64,000 nucleotides of DNA. It comes from Paenibacillus silvestris (GTDB lineage: Bacteria; Bacillota; Bacilli; Paenibacillales; NBRC-103111). Below the pieces are notes generated by a model that worked only from the letters and a program-made list of their open reading frames with translations, did no database searches and was not told the DNA's origin. Of this stretch, positions 1-8,472 are shown in pieces. The first letter of the stretch is position 1. Each line of letters starts with the position of its first letter. The stretch is taken from NCBI RefSeq assembly GCF_009882985.1, contig NZ_WTUZ01000040.1:558001-622000 (forward strand), given 5' to 3'. Position numbers and translations under genes: made by a program.

Positions 1-591
1 CTGGTTGACCTGATGAAACGAACAGATAAAGTTCGTCTTGTTGCCAAAGGAACAGACATTTCCTTCTCCATCAAAAATATTGGCGCAGTCCCTTGCTCTG
101 GGCTAAGAAATATTCCGGATGGTGAAGTATACTCTGCCCCAGTGAAAGACTCTGTCAATGGCGTAATCAGCTACAATACACCAACGATCTACTCTGGTAC
201 TTCCTTTGAGAACATCGTGCTTCGTTTCGAAAACGGCCGTATTGTGGAAGCGACCAGCAATGATACCAAGAAATTGAATGATATTCTGGATACGGATGAC
301 GGTGCGCGTTATATCGGTGAATTCGCTATTGGCGTGAATCCTTACATCCAGCATCCAATGAAAGACATTTTATTCGATGAGAAGATTGATGGCAGCTTCC
401 ACTTCACACCAGGCCAGGCCTATGAAACTGCGGATAACACTAACCGATCATCCGTTCACTGGGATATGGTCCTGATCCAACGTCCTGAATACGGCGGCGG
501 AGAAATTTACTTTGACGATGTTCTTATTCGCAAAGACGGACGTTTCGTCCTGCCTGAGCTTGAGAAGCTCAATCCAGAAAACTTAATGTAA
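1..591 (+). CDS. Aminopeptidase, M29 family, C-terminal part
   Basis: The reading frame is open from the first base, so the gene begins upstream; 196 codons are visible and an in-frame ATG at 13 is probably internal. The fragment matches the C-terminal half of M29 (AmpS/AmpT, 'thermophilic') metallo-aminopeptidases, which are about 370-410 residues and use a two-metal centre to release N-terminal amino acids from peptides in the cytosol. Family metal and active-site residues are present: a Glu in GEFAIGVNP, a His in GSFHFTPG followed by Tyr in QAYE, and the His and Asp of SVHWDMVLI. A hairpin terminator follows directly, so it ends a transcription unit. Family assignment is firm; substrate preference cannot be judged. 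Confidence 0.87.
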   Translation: MVDLMKRTDKVRLVAKGTDISFSIKNIGAVPCSGLRNIPDGEVYSAPVKDSVNGVISYNTPTIYSGTSFENIVLRFENGRIVEATSNDTKKLNDILDTDDGARYIGEFAIGVNPYIQHPMKDILFDEKIDGSFHFTPGQAYETADNTNRSSVHWDMVLIQRPEYGGGEIYFDDVLIRKDGRFVLPELEKLNPENLM

Positions 592-597
592 TCAAAT

Positions 598-643
598 AAG
601 CAGTTGAGGCGTCCGTTAACAATCGGATAGCTTCAGCTGCTTT
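598..643 (+). terminator. Hairpin terminator after the M29 aminopeptidase
   Basis: Imperfect inverted repeat: the left arm begins AAGCAG and runs to TCCG, and the right arm runs from CGGA to CTGCTT, followed by TTATT. It lies 6 bases after the stop codon. The converging L,D-transpeptidase gene ends at 680, so it may serve both strands. Confidence 0.65.
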
Positions 644-679
644 ATTCATATAATGGCATTAAGTTCTTATCAAAATTAC

Positions 680-2161
680 TTACCCAAGCCAGTGAAATAT
701 GACGTCTTCAGGCGACTCATCTAAAGTAGGCCGCGTGGGAGGGATCAGCAAATTGGTATTATTCACCTGCTGGTGGCTTGCCGCGGCCCATGTCTTGGCT
801 TGGATTTGCACTTCTGCGCCCTTAGGTATGAATGGAAATAGCTCCTGTACATCCCCATTCGTCAATCTTATACACCCAAGCGATTTGTCCGCGCCGATGG
901 AGCTCTCATCATAGGTGCCATGCAGCGCAATTGCTCCTAGCCCCAAGCCTGCTTCCCCGTAGCTTTGCGTACGACTTCCCTGCGGGTTTTGCACGCGGTC
1001 CTGCACGAGAAACTGACCTTGCGGTGTACGATCATTTGCGCCAAGCCCGATTGCTTTATCCCATAAAATATAATCTCCGCTTACAAGTTTAAGTTGATGT
1101 TCCTCTTTATTGATTTCAATGTGCAGCGGCTCATAGGGGATATCCTGCACGTTCGAGGAGTTCGGATAGAACATCTGCACGGGGTCCGCGGCATCTGGCG
1201 CATAAACCCAGCCACCTTTCCCCGTGAAAGCCTCAGAAATGCCATTAGAGCCCGTTGTCGCTTCCATAGGGATAAAGCTGAGATAATTGTTTGGATAGTC
1301 CTGCAAGAGCCCCTCTAGACGGGCTGGTGGGCTCCCCTTGTCTTTGGTGTAAGCTTGAAGTGCCGTGCGAACTAAATTAGCACCAATCGCACTAAGCGGT
1401 TGGTGCTTTCCAAATTCGGTATTCAAGAAACGGATTTTGACAGCTTCATCTGTCGCGGGATGATACGCGGCAACGACCACAGCGTTCTTCGTCAGCTCCT
1501 CATCCCTCAGCAGCATTGTTTTCCCTTGATTAGCGTTATCCTGCGAAATAACTCCGTAAATCAAGATGTTATTCTTCGGCATTTCATGAGCAAGCTCTAG
1601 TGCCTGCTTGTGCAAGGCTGTTTCAATCGTTTCATTCTCCGTCTCTGGCGCGATGTACATCACGAAAGGGGCATCGACCGTCTCGTAGGTGATATCGCTT
1701 CCAGCGCCCCACAGCTTCATCGTAGAAATTGTTTTGTAGAGAGGATTACTTCCAGCAAACAAAACAACTAATAAGAGATTAAGGACGAGCAGAACGATAA
1801 GCATCGTTTTCATAAAAGGCGGCAATATTCCCTTCGTTTCCTCTGGGAAAGCATGCTGCAAGTTCATCGCATGTGCGGCTTTCTCTTCCTCGATGTCTCG
1901 AATCGCTCGATTCGCAGCAGAATAGAACGGCGATGGGTACGTGCGAAGAACTTCCTTGTAATGAAAAAGAGCTCGTTTGAAATTACCTCTTCTTTGAAAT
2001 TTTTGTCCGATCTTATAATGAGCTTCCGGTGACGTAGCGTCTAAATACCGGATGACCTTCTCATAGTACATGGGATCGGACGGAGAAATGAACAAGTTCT
2101 TGTGCAAATGAATGAGATTGTCATCGAGATGGTTACGAAATCGCTGGGTACGGCGTATCAT
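680..2161 (-). CDS. L,D-transpeptidase (YkuD domain) with N-terminal TPR-like region and one membrane helix
   Basis: Predicted 493-residue membrane-anchored enzyme. The C-terminal 130 residues carry the YkuD signature: HGTY, then S-x-GCIRLT with the catalytic Cys. YkuD enzymes form 3-3 peptidoglycan cross-links or attach proteins to meso-diaminopimelate on the outer face of the membrane. The first 110 residues hold a TPR-like helical repeat (YKIGQKFQRRGNFKRALFHY). One hydrophobic helix follows (TMLIVLLVLNLLLVVLF), so the middle and catalytic parts are probably extracytoplasmic. The ATG at 2161 was chosen because a GGAGAGGAG sequence lies just upstream; a TTG at 2197 would add 12 residues. A cytosolic TPR fused to an external transpeptidase suggests control by an internal partner, which is inference. 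Confidence 0.87.
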   Translation of the reverse strand: MIRRTQRFRNHLDDNLIHLHKNLFISPSDPMYYEKVIRYLDATSPEAHYKIGQKFQRRGNFKRALFHYKEVLRTYPSPFYSAANRAIRDIEEEKAAHAMNLQHAFPEETKGILPPFMKTMLIVLLVLNLLLVVLFAGSNPLYKTISTMKLWGAGSDITYETVDAPFVMYIAPETENETIETALHKQALELAHEMPKNNILIYGVISQDNANQGKTMLLRDEELTKNAVVVAAYHPATDEAVKIRFLNTEFGKHQPLSAIGANLVRTALQAYTKDKGSPPARLEGLLQDYPNNYLSFIPMEATTGSNGISEAFTGKGGWVYAPDAADPVQMFYPNSSNVQDIPYEPLHIEINKEEHQLKLVSGDYILWDKAIGLGANDRTPQGQFLVQDRVQNPQGSRTQSYGEAGLGLGAIALHGTYDESSIGADKSLGCIRLTNGDVQELFPFIPKGAEVQIQAKTWAAASHQQVNNTNLLIPPTRPTLDESPEDVIFHWLG

Positions 2162-2336
2162 TCGGCTCCTCTCCGTTCCATAAATTGGCTTGTCCAAATT
2201 GGATGACTGATACGATTAGTATCTCTGATACATAATGTATCATGATATGCAACGTGATGACAACCCTTTTCTTGCTTCCTGAAAGCACCAGCATGAACCC
2301 TACCCATTTAGCAAAAGCTGAATCACGGAGGTGATA

Positions 2337-2474
2337 ATGATGAGTGGGAGAAACAGCAAACCGAAAAACAATGGACCATCCGGCAGCCCTTCTCGCTTGG
2401 ATCAATTTGGAGATAAAGCTGTCCAACAAGATAAACGTGAAATGAAAGAGCGCAACAAAAAATCGTCTTGCTAA
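2337..2474 (+). CDS. Small hydrophilic protein, 45 residues, unknown function
   Basis: A 45-codon frame starts at ATG 2337 (a second ATG is at 2340) behind a strong GGAGGTGAT ribosome binding site and ends 13 bases before a strong hairpin. The product is highly charged and polar (SGRNSKPKNN near the start, QDKREMKERNKK near the end), has one terminal Cys, and has no membrane segment or signal peptide. Its own ribosome binding site and terminator, and its position divergent from the transpeptidase gene, make it a credible gene despite its length. I do not recognise the family. Its composition resembles small, low-complexity acid-soluble or spore-associated proteins, but nothing in the sequence proves that. 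Confidence 0.6.
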   Translation: MMSGRNSKPKNNGPSGSPSRLDQFGDKAVQQDKREMKERNKKSSC

Positions 2475-2487
2475 GCCGATGATACGG

Positions 2488-2533
2488 AAAAGACGCCCCT
2501 TCCCGCGCGTTCACGCGGTTTTGAGCGTCTTTT
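2488..2533. terminator. Bidirectional hairpin terminator
   Basis: Arms AAAAGACGC (2488-2496) and GCGTCTTTT (2525-2533) pair perfectly. A GC-rich inner hairpin (CGCG...CGCG) fills the loop, with T-runs on both strands. It lies between the 45-residue gene and the converging qox operon and suits both. Confidence 0.85.
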
Positions 2534-2548
2534 CGTTTAACCTTTAGA

Positions 2549-2875
2549 TTAATGTGCCACTTGGTTGTAAGTCATGATCCAAATGGAACCGCCAACGATG
2601 GTCACCAGGATAATGAGACCAAAAATCAGCGTCATAATGTTCCAACGCGCATTCTCGCCTTCCTTCACATGCATGAAGAAGAACAATTGCACCGCAAACT
2701 GCAGGATAGCCATGATAAGAATCAAAACTAGCGTTCCTGTCTTGCTCATCATGTGGTTCATAACAACAACCAGCGGAATGATGGTTAGGATAATGGAGAG
2801 CGCGAAGCCGATGATATAAGATTTTAATGACCCATGTGCATGGTTATCGTGCGTACCTGTTTGGTGTCCGCTCAT
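2549..2875 (-). CDS. qoxD: Cytochrome aa3 menaquinol oxidase subunit IV
   Basis: Predicted 108-residue subunit of the heme-copper menaquinol oxidase, an integral membrane protein thought to stabilise assembly of the core subunits. Three hydrophobic helices are visible: YIIGFALSIILTIIPLVVV, then LVLILIMAILQFAVQLFFF, then the C-terminal LIFGLIILVTIVGG. The motif QLFFFMHV is typical of subunit IV. It is the last gene of qoxABCD, starting one base after the qoxC stop codon, and is followed by a strong terminator. The N-terminus is His-rich (HQTGTHDNHAHG), as in QoxC. Length is slightly below the 124 residues of the Bacillus subtilis protein. Confidence 0.9.
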   Translation of the reverse strand: MSGHQTGTHDNHAHGSLKSYIIGFALSIILTIIPLVVVMNHMMSKTGTLVLILIMAILQFAVQLFFFMHVKEGENARWNIMTLIFGLIILVTIVGGSIWIMTYNQVAH

Positions 2876-2876
2876 C

Positions 2877-3494
2877 TTACATCACCCCCATCAAATAAAC
2901 GATTGTAAAGACAAAGATCCAAACGACGTCAAGGAAATGCCAGTAAAGAGAAATAATTTCCACCTTGCGCTTTGTCACTGCTGTAATGCCTCTGCGTTTA
3001 AGCTGGAAAATCAATCCGATCATCCAGATCAATCCCACTGAAACGTGAAGCCCGTGTGTCCCAACCAGTGCAAAGAAGCCAGACAAGAAAGCACTTGTAC
3101 TAATGGATGCACCCTCGTGATTAACCATGCTAACAAATTCCGTTACCTCAAGCCCGACGAACGAAGCCCCTAGAATCGCTGTAACGATAAGCCAGCCAAT
3201 CAACTGCTTCATGTTCCCCTTGTTCATGCCAAGCACGGCTAAACCACTCGTGAAGGAGCTGGTAAGCAGAATGAAGGTCTCGGCGATGATACCCGGCATT
3301 TTGAAAAGTTCTTCCGGTGTAGGTCCCCCATTCGTATTCTGATGGAGAACCATGTATGTGGCGAATAATGATCCGAACAAAATGACATCCGTGATTAGGA
3401 AAATCCAGAATCCAAAGGTCTTGAGCGATTCGTGATCATGTTCATGGTCGTGTGCATGGGCGTTATGCCCACCATTCGCGGCTGCATGTGCCAT
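2877..3494 (-). CDS. qoxC: Cytochrome aa3 menaquinol oxidase subunit III
   Basis: 205-residue membrane subunit III of the aa3-type quinol oxidase, with five hydrophobic segments as in the short bacterial form. Family landmarks include GFWIFLITDVILFGSLFATY near the start, FVGLEVTEF and HGLHVSVG in the middle, and the C-terminal LYWHFLDVVWIFVF. Subunit III supports stability and proton uptake rather than carrying a redox centre. The start codon overlaps the qoxB stop codon by one base (TAATG), which indicates translational coupling. The first 24 residues are unusually His-rich (HNAHAHDHEHDHE). Confidence 0.93.
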   Translation of the reverse strand: MAHAAANGGHNAHAHDHEHDHESLKTFGFWIFLITDVILFGSLFATYMVLHQNTNGGPTPEELFKMPGIIAETFILLTSSFTSGLAVLGMNKGNMKQLIGWLIVTAILGASFVGLEVTEFVSMVNHEGASISTSAFLSGFFALVGTHGLHVSVGLIWMIGLIFQLKRRGITAVTKRKVEIISLYWHFLDVVWIFVFTIVYLMGVM

Positions 3495-5485
3495 TAGACT
3501 TTCGCTCCTTTCAATGCGGCTTCTGTCCGTTTAATTTCATCAACAGGAATATAGTAGTCTGTGTCGTAAGTAAACGAACGAGCTATCATACAAATTCCGA
3601 CACCGATTAACGCTGGAATCGTGAGCCACATCCAATCCCAGACGAAGCCAAATCCTGCAAAGAACCACAGTGCAGACTTCAGGAATGGAATGGCCGAATT
3701 TTTTGGCATATGAATCGGTTCATAGACGACTGGTGCCGCTGCTGCCGGTTTAGTGTTGTTACCTTGTTTAAGCTTCTGCTTCGTTTCCCACCATGCATCG
3801 ATTGTAGACACTTCTGGAAGAACAGCAAAGTTGTAAATAGGTGCTGGTGAAGGAATCGACCACTCCAGCGTACGGCCATCCCATGGATCTCCAGTTACAT
3901 CCGGCTCTCTGAACTTAATGGAGTGCGCGATTTGCCATACTTGGAATAGGAAGCCGATCCCCATCAAGAAACCACCGATCGTGGACACCATGTTAAGCGG
4001 TCCCCAACCCATATCGAAATCGTACGTATACGTACGACGAGTCATACCGTCTAAGCCCAAGAAATATTGCGGCATGAAACACACATAGAAACCAATGTTC
4101 CACAGCCAGAAAGCCCATTTCCCTAAGTGCTCGTTAAGCTTGAATCCGAACATCTTCGGCCACCAGTAGTACAGACCTGCGAAGTATCCGAAAGCTACAC
4201 CACCAATTAATACTTGATGGAAATGCGCGATCAGGAAGTAGCTGTTATGGAACTGGAAGTCAGCAGGTGCAACAGAAAGCAAGACCCCTGTCATTCCCCC
4301 TACGACGAAACACGGTATGAACGCAATCGTCCACATCATAGGCGTCGAGAATCGAATTTTCCCTCGGAACATGGTGAATAGCCAGTTAAAGACTTTGACC
4401 CCTGTAGGAATCGCGATCAACATCGTCGTGAGTGCGAAAAAGGCATTCACATCCGCGCCTGAACCCATCGTGAAGAAGTGATGCGCCCATGTGAAGAAGG
4501 ACAGCAAACTAATGATGAACATGGCGAAAACCATGGATTTGTAACCAAACAATTTTTTCTTCGAGAACGTGGCAACAATTTCAGAGAAAATCCCGAATGC
4601 CGGCAGGACGACAATATAAACCTCAGGATGTCCCCACATCCATATCAAGTTGATATACATCATCGGATTCCCGCCGCCATCCAAGGTGAAGAAATGTGCA
4701 CCTAAGAAACGATCCAGGAATAACAGAGCTAAAGTAACCGTTAGAATTGGGAATGCAAAGATAATCGTGACACAGCTTGAGAATACAGACCATGTAAACA
4801 TCGGCATTTTCATCAATGTCATGCCAGGCGCACGCATTTTGATAATCGTTACGATAAAGTTAATCCCTGTCGCCAAACTACCGATACCTGAGATTTGAAT
4901 TCCCCAAATATAGAAGTTCTGTCCGACGCCCGGGCTATGAGAAAGCTCAGAAAGCGGCGGATAGCTAAGCCATCCTGCATCCGGCGATCCCCCGATGACG
5001 AACGATACGTTGAACAACATCGCGCCCCAGAAGAACAACCAGAAACTAAGTGAGTTCAAGAATGGATAAGCGACGTCCCTCGCACCAATTTGTAGAGGAA
5101 CAACGATATTAAATAAACCGAACATGAGCGGCATCGCCATGAACAAAATCATAATAACGCCATGCGTTGTGAAAATTGCGTTATAGTGATCGGCTTGCAA
5201 AAACTCCATATTAGGCATAGCGAGCTGTAAACGCATCATTAGCGCATCAACACCGCCGCGGAAAAGCATCAGGATGGAACAAATGATATACATTATCCCG
5301 ATCCGCTTATGGTCAACACTTGTTAACCACTCCCGCCAGAGCCAGCCCCATTTCCTGAAATAACTCAGTACGAAAACCATGGCAATCATCGAGAGTCCGA
5401 TACTTACCTGAGCACCCAAAATAATCGGGTCGCCCGTTACGAAAAACTCTGATGCGAACTCTTTAATTCGATCCAACATGAGCAT
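3494..5485 (-). CDS. qoxB: Cytochrome aa3 menaquinol oxidase subunit I
   Basis: 663-residue catalytic subunit with at least twelve membrane helices. It reduces O2 to water with electrons from menaquinol and pumps protons. Hallmark ligands are in place: a heme His in TTHGVIM (H108), the copper-site His and cross-linked Tyr in WGHPEVY (H286, Y290), the His pair H335/H336 in TWAHHFF, and the heme ligands H421/H423 in AHFHQVL. Length and the TSVDHKRIGIMYI signature fit QoxB/CtaD-type proteins, and absence of a CuA site in the neighbouring QoxA points to the quinol form. The start at 5485 is behind AAAGGAAG; a second ATG two codons later is also possible. Confidence 0.96.
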   Translation of the reverse strand: MLMLDRIKEFASEFFVTGDPIILGAQVSIGLSMIAMVFVLSYFRKWGWLWREWLTSVDHKRIGIMYIICSILMLFRGGVDALMMRLQLAMPNMEFLQADHYNAIFTTHGVIMILFMAMPLMFGLFNIVVPLQIGARDVAYPFLNSLSFWLFFWGAMLFNVSFVIGGSPDAGWLSYPPLSELSHSPGVGQNFYIWGIQISGIGSLATGINFIVTIIKMRAPGMTLMKMPMFTWSVFSSCVTIIFAFPILTVTLALLFLDRFLGAHFFTLDGGGNPMMYINLIWMWGHPEVYIVVLPAFGIFSEIVATFSKKKLFGYKSMVFAMFIISLLSFFTWAHHFFTMGSGADVNAFFALTTMLIAIPTGVKVFNWLFTMFRGKIRFSTPMMWTIAFIPCFVVGGMTGVLLSVAPADFQFHNSYFLIAHFHQVLIGGVAFGYFAGLYYWWPKMFGFKLNEHLGKWAFWLWNIGFYVCFMPQYFLGLDGMTRRTYTYDFDMGWGPLNMVSTIGGFLMGIGFLFQVWQIAHSIKFREPDVTGDPWDGRTLEWSIPSPAPIYNFAVLPEVSTIDAWWETKQKLKQGNNTKPAAAAPVVYEPIHMPKNSAIPFLKSALWFFAGFGFVWDWMWLTIPALIGVGICMIARSFTYDTDYYIPVDEIKRTEAALKGAKV

Positions 5486-5513
5486 AACTTCCTTTCGTGA
5501 AAACTTCGTTCTA

Positions 5514-6497
5514 TCATTTTGACATATTCATTTGACTATGATCCATTTGCTTATGGTCTTTCGCTTCACTTTTCTCTGTCGATGAAGTTTTCATCGCATC
5601 GTGATTCGTTTCAGAAGCTCCATGACCGCTGTGAGCGGATTGACCGTTCATATATTTCGTTACAACCTTCTGGAAAAGCCCATCTGGAATAGCGGAGAAA
5701 TACTGAACGCCTTTGGATTGACCAGGCTTCGCCAGCTCTTCATAACTTTCCATCGTAAGTTTGGTTGGCGATTGTTTTGTTTTTGCTACAAAGGCATCGA
5801 AATCCGCTTGGGAAGTCGCATTTACGTCGAATGTCATATCTGCGAAATGGGATCCGCTGAAGTTAGCTCCCGTTCCGAAATAATGACCAATCTCATCAGC
5901 CTGCAAATACAAGGTCATTGCCATACCAGACATCGTATAAATCTGTCCACCTAACTGCGGAACCCAGAAGGAGTTCATCGGTGCGTCGGAGGTAAGTTCA
6001 AACTTGATCGGCGTATCCTCTGGAATTTGCACATAGTTAAGTGTTCCTATGCCTAACTCCGGATAAGTGAACAACCATTTCCAATCAAGTGAAGTCACTT
6101 GAATCGTGACGGGAGCTTTCTCCGACTTAATCGGTTTAGATGGCTCCAGTGCATACGTATATTTGACCGTGATCACAGCGAGTGCCGCAATCATGATTAT
6201 CGGTATTGACCACCATACAGCTTCTAAAGTTGTGTTGTGTGCCCAGTTCGGTTTATAAGAAGCTTTACTTCCTTCTCGATCCCGATACCGCCATACAATC
6301 CATGCCGTTAGTGCCAAAACCGGAACAAGAATTACCAAACACATTACCGTGGAGATGTACATCAAATCTTTTTGCGTTTCAGCGATTGGTCCTTTCGGAT
6401 CCAATACCATTGCTTGATCGCTGCAACCTGCCAGTAACACGACGATGGCAATCATCATCAAAGGCAGTAGTGCTTGTACGAGTTTTCTCTTCTTCAT
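5514..6497 (-). CDS. qoxA: Cytochrome aa3 menaquinol oxidase subunit II (lipoprotein)
   Basis: 327-residue subunit II. A lipoprotein signal peptide ends in the lipobox LAGC (Cys25), and two membrane helices follow. The external cupredoxin domain then starts at about residue 125. In the region where cytochrome c oxidases carry the CuA ligands, this protein reads FSGSHFADM with no Cys pair, so it should oxidise menaquinol rather than cytochrome c. The C-terminal 40 residues are rich in His, Met, Ser and Lys (HSGHGASE, DHKQMDHSQMNMSK), a tail that could bind copper; this is inference. First gene of the operon, with a GGAGG site at the start. Confidence 0.94.
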   Translation of the reverse strand: MKKRKLVQALLPLMMIAIVVLLAGCSDQAMVLDPKGPIAETQKDLMYISTVMCLVILVPVLALTAWIVWRYRDREGSKASYKPNWAHNTTLEAVWWSIPIIMIAALAVITVKYTYALEPSKPIKSEKAPVTIQVTSLDWKWLFTYPELGIGTLNYVQIPEDTPIKFELTSDAPMNSFWVPQLGGQIYTMSGMAMTLYLQADEIGHYFGTGANFSGSHFADMTFDVNATSQADFDAFVAKTKQSPTKLTMESYEELAKPGQSKGVQYFSAIPDGLFQKVVTKYMNGQSAHSGHGASETNHDAMKTSSTEKSEAKDHKQMDHSQMNMSK

Positions 6498-6711
6498 CCA
6501 ACTAACCTCCTAATCCACAATCTACAAAGTGCTGTTTCTAAGTATTTATTAACATGCGCTTTTTTATCTAATACTAAGATAACAAATTGCATTTAAAAGT
6601 ACACGGGCACTAGAAGGACTTAACAAATACGTCAAAGGATCGACGTTTTACTGTAAAACAAATGTCACACAACGTTTGTTGACTATTATGTAAAAGTATG
6701 AAAATCCATGA

Positions 6712-6749
6712 AAATCAAAAAGCCCTTCAAGTTATTCACCTGAAAGGCT
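6712..6749 (-). terminator. Hairpin terminator for the small membrane protein gene
   Basis: On the minus strand, arms AGCCTTTCAGG and CTTGAAGGGCT pair with two mismatches and are followed by TTTTTGATTTT. It sits about 25 bases after the stop of the 6773-7030 gene and insulates the qox promoter region, 6498-6711. I could not assign a firm qox promoter or redox operator in that stretch. Confidence 0.65.
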
Positions 6750-6772
6750 AAATTTATTCATGTTTTGTCATC

Positions 6773-7030
6773 TCATTCCGTCTTCGATACGGCACGCGAA
6801 TGGACCAAGTGAATAGCTGTGCGTATCACATAAACGAATACGCTGCCTACCATGAAACCGATGCCAACCATTAACATTGTATTTTGATCACTGAAATGAT
6901 CCAAACTGAGTAAACTTAAAACCAAACCTATGCCAAGCAAAGCCCATGCCGCGATAGTCATTAACTTCACCAATGGTACCACATCACGTTCACTGCGTTC
7001 ATTACTAACCGTTACTGTTTTAACAGCCAT
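6773..7030 (-). CDS. Small membrane protein, two helices, unknown function
   Basis: 85 residues from the ATG at 7030, the last of several clustered ATGs (GTGATGATGATG). That one has the best spacing, eight bases, from GGAG. After a polar N-terminus (SNERSERD) come two hydrophobic helices, one around IAAWALLGIGLVLSLLSL and one around MLMVGIGFMVGSVFVYVI, then a short basic tail. No catalytic motif is visible and I do not recognise the family. It is monocistronic: divergent from the MBL-fold gene and closed by its own terminator. Whether it relates to the neighbouring qox operon is unknown. Confidence 0.65.
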   Translation of the reverse strand: MAVKTVTVSNERSERDVVPLVKLMTIAAWALLGIGLVLSLLSLDHFSDQNTMLMVGIGFMVGSVFVYVIRTAIHLVHSRAVSKTE

Positions 7031-7167
7031 CATCATCACTCCAAACTCAGAAGTAAAAGTCTAATACAGTTAGTATAACACAAAAAACAAAAAAATGTTC
7101 ATATTTTATTCACACGTTGATCAAATTTTGGACAAAAGTATAAATTCTATTTTCACAGAAATAACTA

Positions 7168-7196
7168 TTGACATTTTATAATTTATATGTTATAAT
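7168..7196 (+). promoter_or_regulatory. Consensus sigma-A promoter for the MBL-fold hydrolase
   Basis: Perfect -35 TTGACA (7168-7173), exact 17-base spacer, perfect -10 TATAAT (7191-7196). It lies 78 bases before the start codon of the MBL-fold gene. Such an exact match usually means strong or repressor-controlled transcription. Confidence 0.85.
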
Positions 7197-7274
7197 TAAA
7201 TATTTCATTGACTTAACGAACCCTCTCTAGGTATGATAGGTTCATTCTTTTACTATCACTTTGGAGGGATTACG

Positions 7275-8027
7275 ATGCAAATTGCAAACGGAATTCATAT
7301 GTTGGAGTTGGAAGTTCCCATCATGGGACGTACAAACGTTATTCATCCTGTCCTACTGAGTGATAACAACAGTGCGGTATTAATCGATACTGGTTACCCT
7401 GGCAATTACCCGCTCATCTCTCAAGCTTTCGACAAGGCTCATGTCCCTCTTGAACAACTGAAAACGATCATTATTTCTCATCAAGACATTGATCATATCG
7501 GGAGCTTGCCTACCTTCTTATCTGAAATGCCTGGAAAATTAACCGTACTTGCGAGTCAACTTGAGAAACCTTATATCGAAGGCGAGAAAATGTTGATCAA
7601 AGTTACGCCGGAAGCCATTGAGCGGGCTGTCGCGAGTTTACCTGCCGATGTGTCACCCGAATGGCGGAAAGCTTTTCGTACGAATTTAGAAAATCCCCCA
7701 AAAGGACAAGTCCATGGCATACTGGAAGATGGCGAGGTCCTTCCGATCTCGGGGGGTCTTCAAGTCATCTTGACTCCAGGGCATACACCAGGGCATCTAA
7801 GCTTTTATCATAGGCCAAGTAAAACGTTGATTGCCGCGGATGCATTGGTTGTTGCGGAAGGACAACTGCTCGGTCCTATTCCAGCTTATTGTTCAGATTA
7901 TGAGCAGGCGAAGCATTCGCTTAAGAAGTTCGCTTCTTATGACATCGAAACGGTAATCTGTTATCACGGCGGGCTGTTCAATGTTAATCCGAGCGCACGG
8001 ATTGCTGAACTAGCAGCTGAGCTTTGA
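7275..8027 (+). CDS. MBL-fold metallo-hydrolase
   Basis: 250-residue metallo-beta-lactamase-fold protein, probably a cytosolic hydrolase related to glyoxalase II and the YflN group. The metal motif reads SHQDIDHIG (residues 68-76). The second His of the classical HxHxDH is Asp, as in many proteins of this subgroup. Later ligands are His in HTPGHLSF, Asp in AADAL and His in CYHGG. The ATG at 7275 was chosen because GGAGGG lies seven bases upstream; an in-frame ATG at 7233 lacks a site. A perfect promoter precedes the gene and a terminator follows, so it is transcribed alone. The substrate cannot be inferred. Confidence 0.88.
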   Translation: MQIANGIHMLELEVPIMGRTNVIHPVLLSDNNSAVLIDTGYPGNYPLISQAFDKAHVPLEQLKTIIISHQDIDHIGSLPTFLSEMPGKLTVLASQLEKPYIEGEKMLIKVTPEAIERAVASLPADVSPEWRKAFRTNLENPPKGQVHGILEDGEVLPISGGLQVILTPGHTPGHLSFYHRPSKTLIAADALVVAEGQLLGPIPAYCSDYEQAKHSLKKFASYDIETVICYHGGLFNVNPSARIAELAAEL

Positions 8028-8038
8028 TGTAAGAAAAA

Positions 8039-8066
8039 AGCAGGCTGCCCCTAGAGGCAACCTGCT
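8039..8066. terminator. Bidirectional hairpin terminator
   Basis: Arms AGCAGGCTGCC and GGCAACCTGCT pair with one mismatch around a six-base loop, with an A-run upstream and TTTCCCTT downstream. It separates the convergent MBL-fold and DUF4870-like genes. Confidence 0.8.
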
Positions 8067-8085
8067 TTCCCTTATGTACGCCAAA

Positions 8086-8394
8086 TTACTTTAAGAGCGT
8101 GTACGTGCCGATCACCGGCAGCGGTTTGACTTGACCTTGAGCGGCTGCAACAATGCCTAGAACGGCTAAAATGACAAGTGCCAGGTTAACGAGCGGCAGC
8201 AGAATCCAACCGATAAAAGGGATGATTGGCAAAACCACATTCAAGATGATGCAGCAGAGAAACAGCGTAAGCCCCTGATTCGCGTGATACATAGCAAACT
8301 TGGAGTCTTTGGCAGCAATCAGCGGAACGAAAAACAAGATATACGCAATAATAGCCATTCCCTTATTACTTTGAATATCCGTGGAATCATACAT
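8086..8394 (-). CDS. Small multi-helix membrane protein, DUF4870-like
   Basis: 102-residue protein starting at ATG 8394 behind AAAGAGGTG; a longer in-frame start at 8448 lacks a ribosome site. The layout fits the DUF4870/YtpI-like group. A short polar N-terminus (YDSTDIQSNKG) leads into a helix (MAIIAYILFFVPLIAA), the conserved FAMYHANQGLTLFL signature, and two more helices with a PIIPFIGWILLPLVNL turn. These proteins are common and functionally uncharacterised; they are assumed to sit in the cytoplasmic membrane. No operon partner. Confidence 0.75.
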   Translation of the reverse strand: MYDSTDIQSNKGMAIIAYILFFVPLIAAKDSKFAMYHANQGLTLFLCCIILNVVLPIIPFIGWILLPLVNLALVILAVLGIVAAAQGQVKPLPVIGTYTLLK

Positions 8395-8472
8395 GAACAG
8401 CACCTCTTTCTCAAAGTATACTATTCCATTATATTCGGAGTTTTCCATCTATTCTATTGATTTTCACACAAT

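Noticed and set aside
6498..6711. Possible Rex, ResD or CcpA sites upstream of qoxA
   Set aside because: TTGTGTGACA and similar strings were inspected, but no full palindromic match to a known operator was found.
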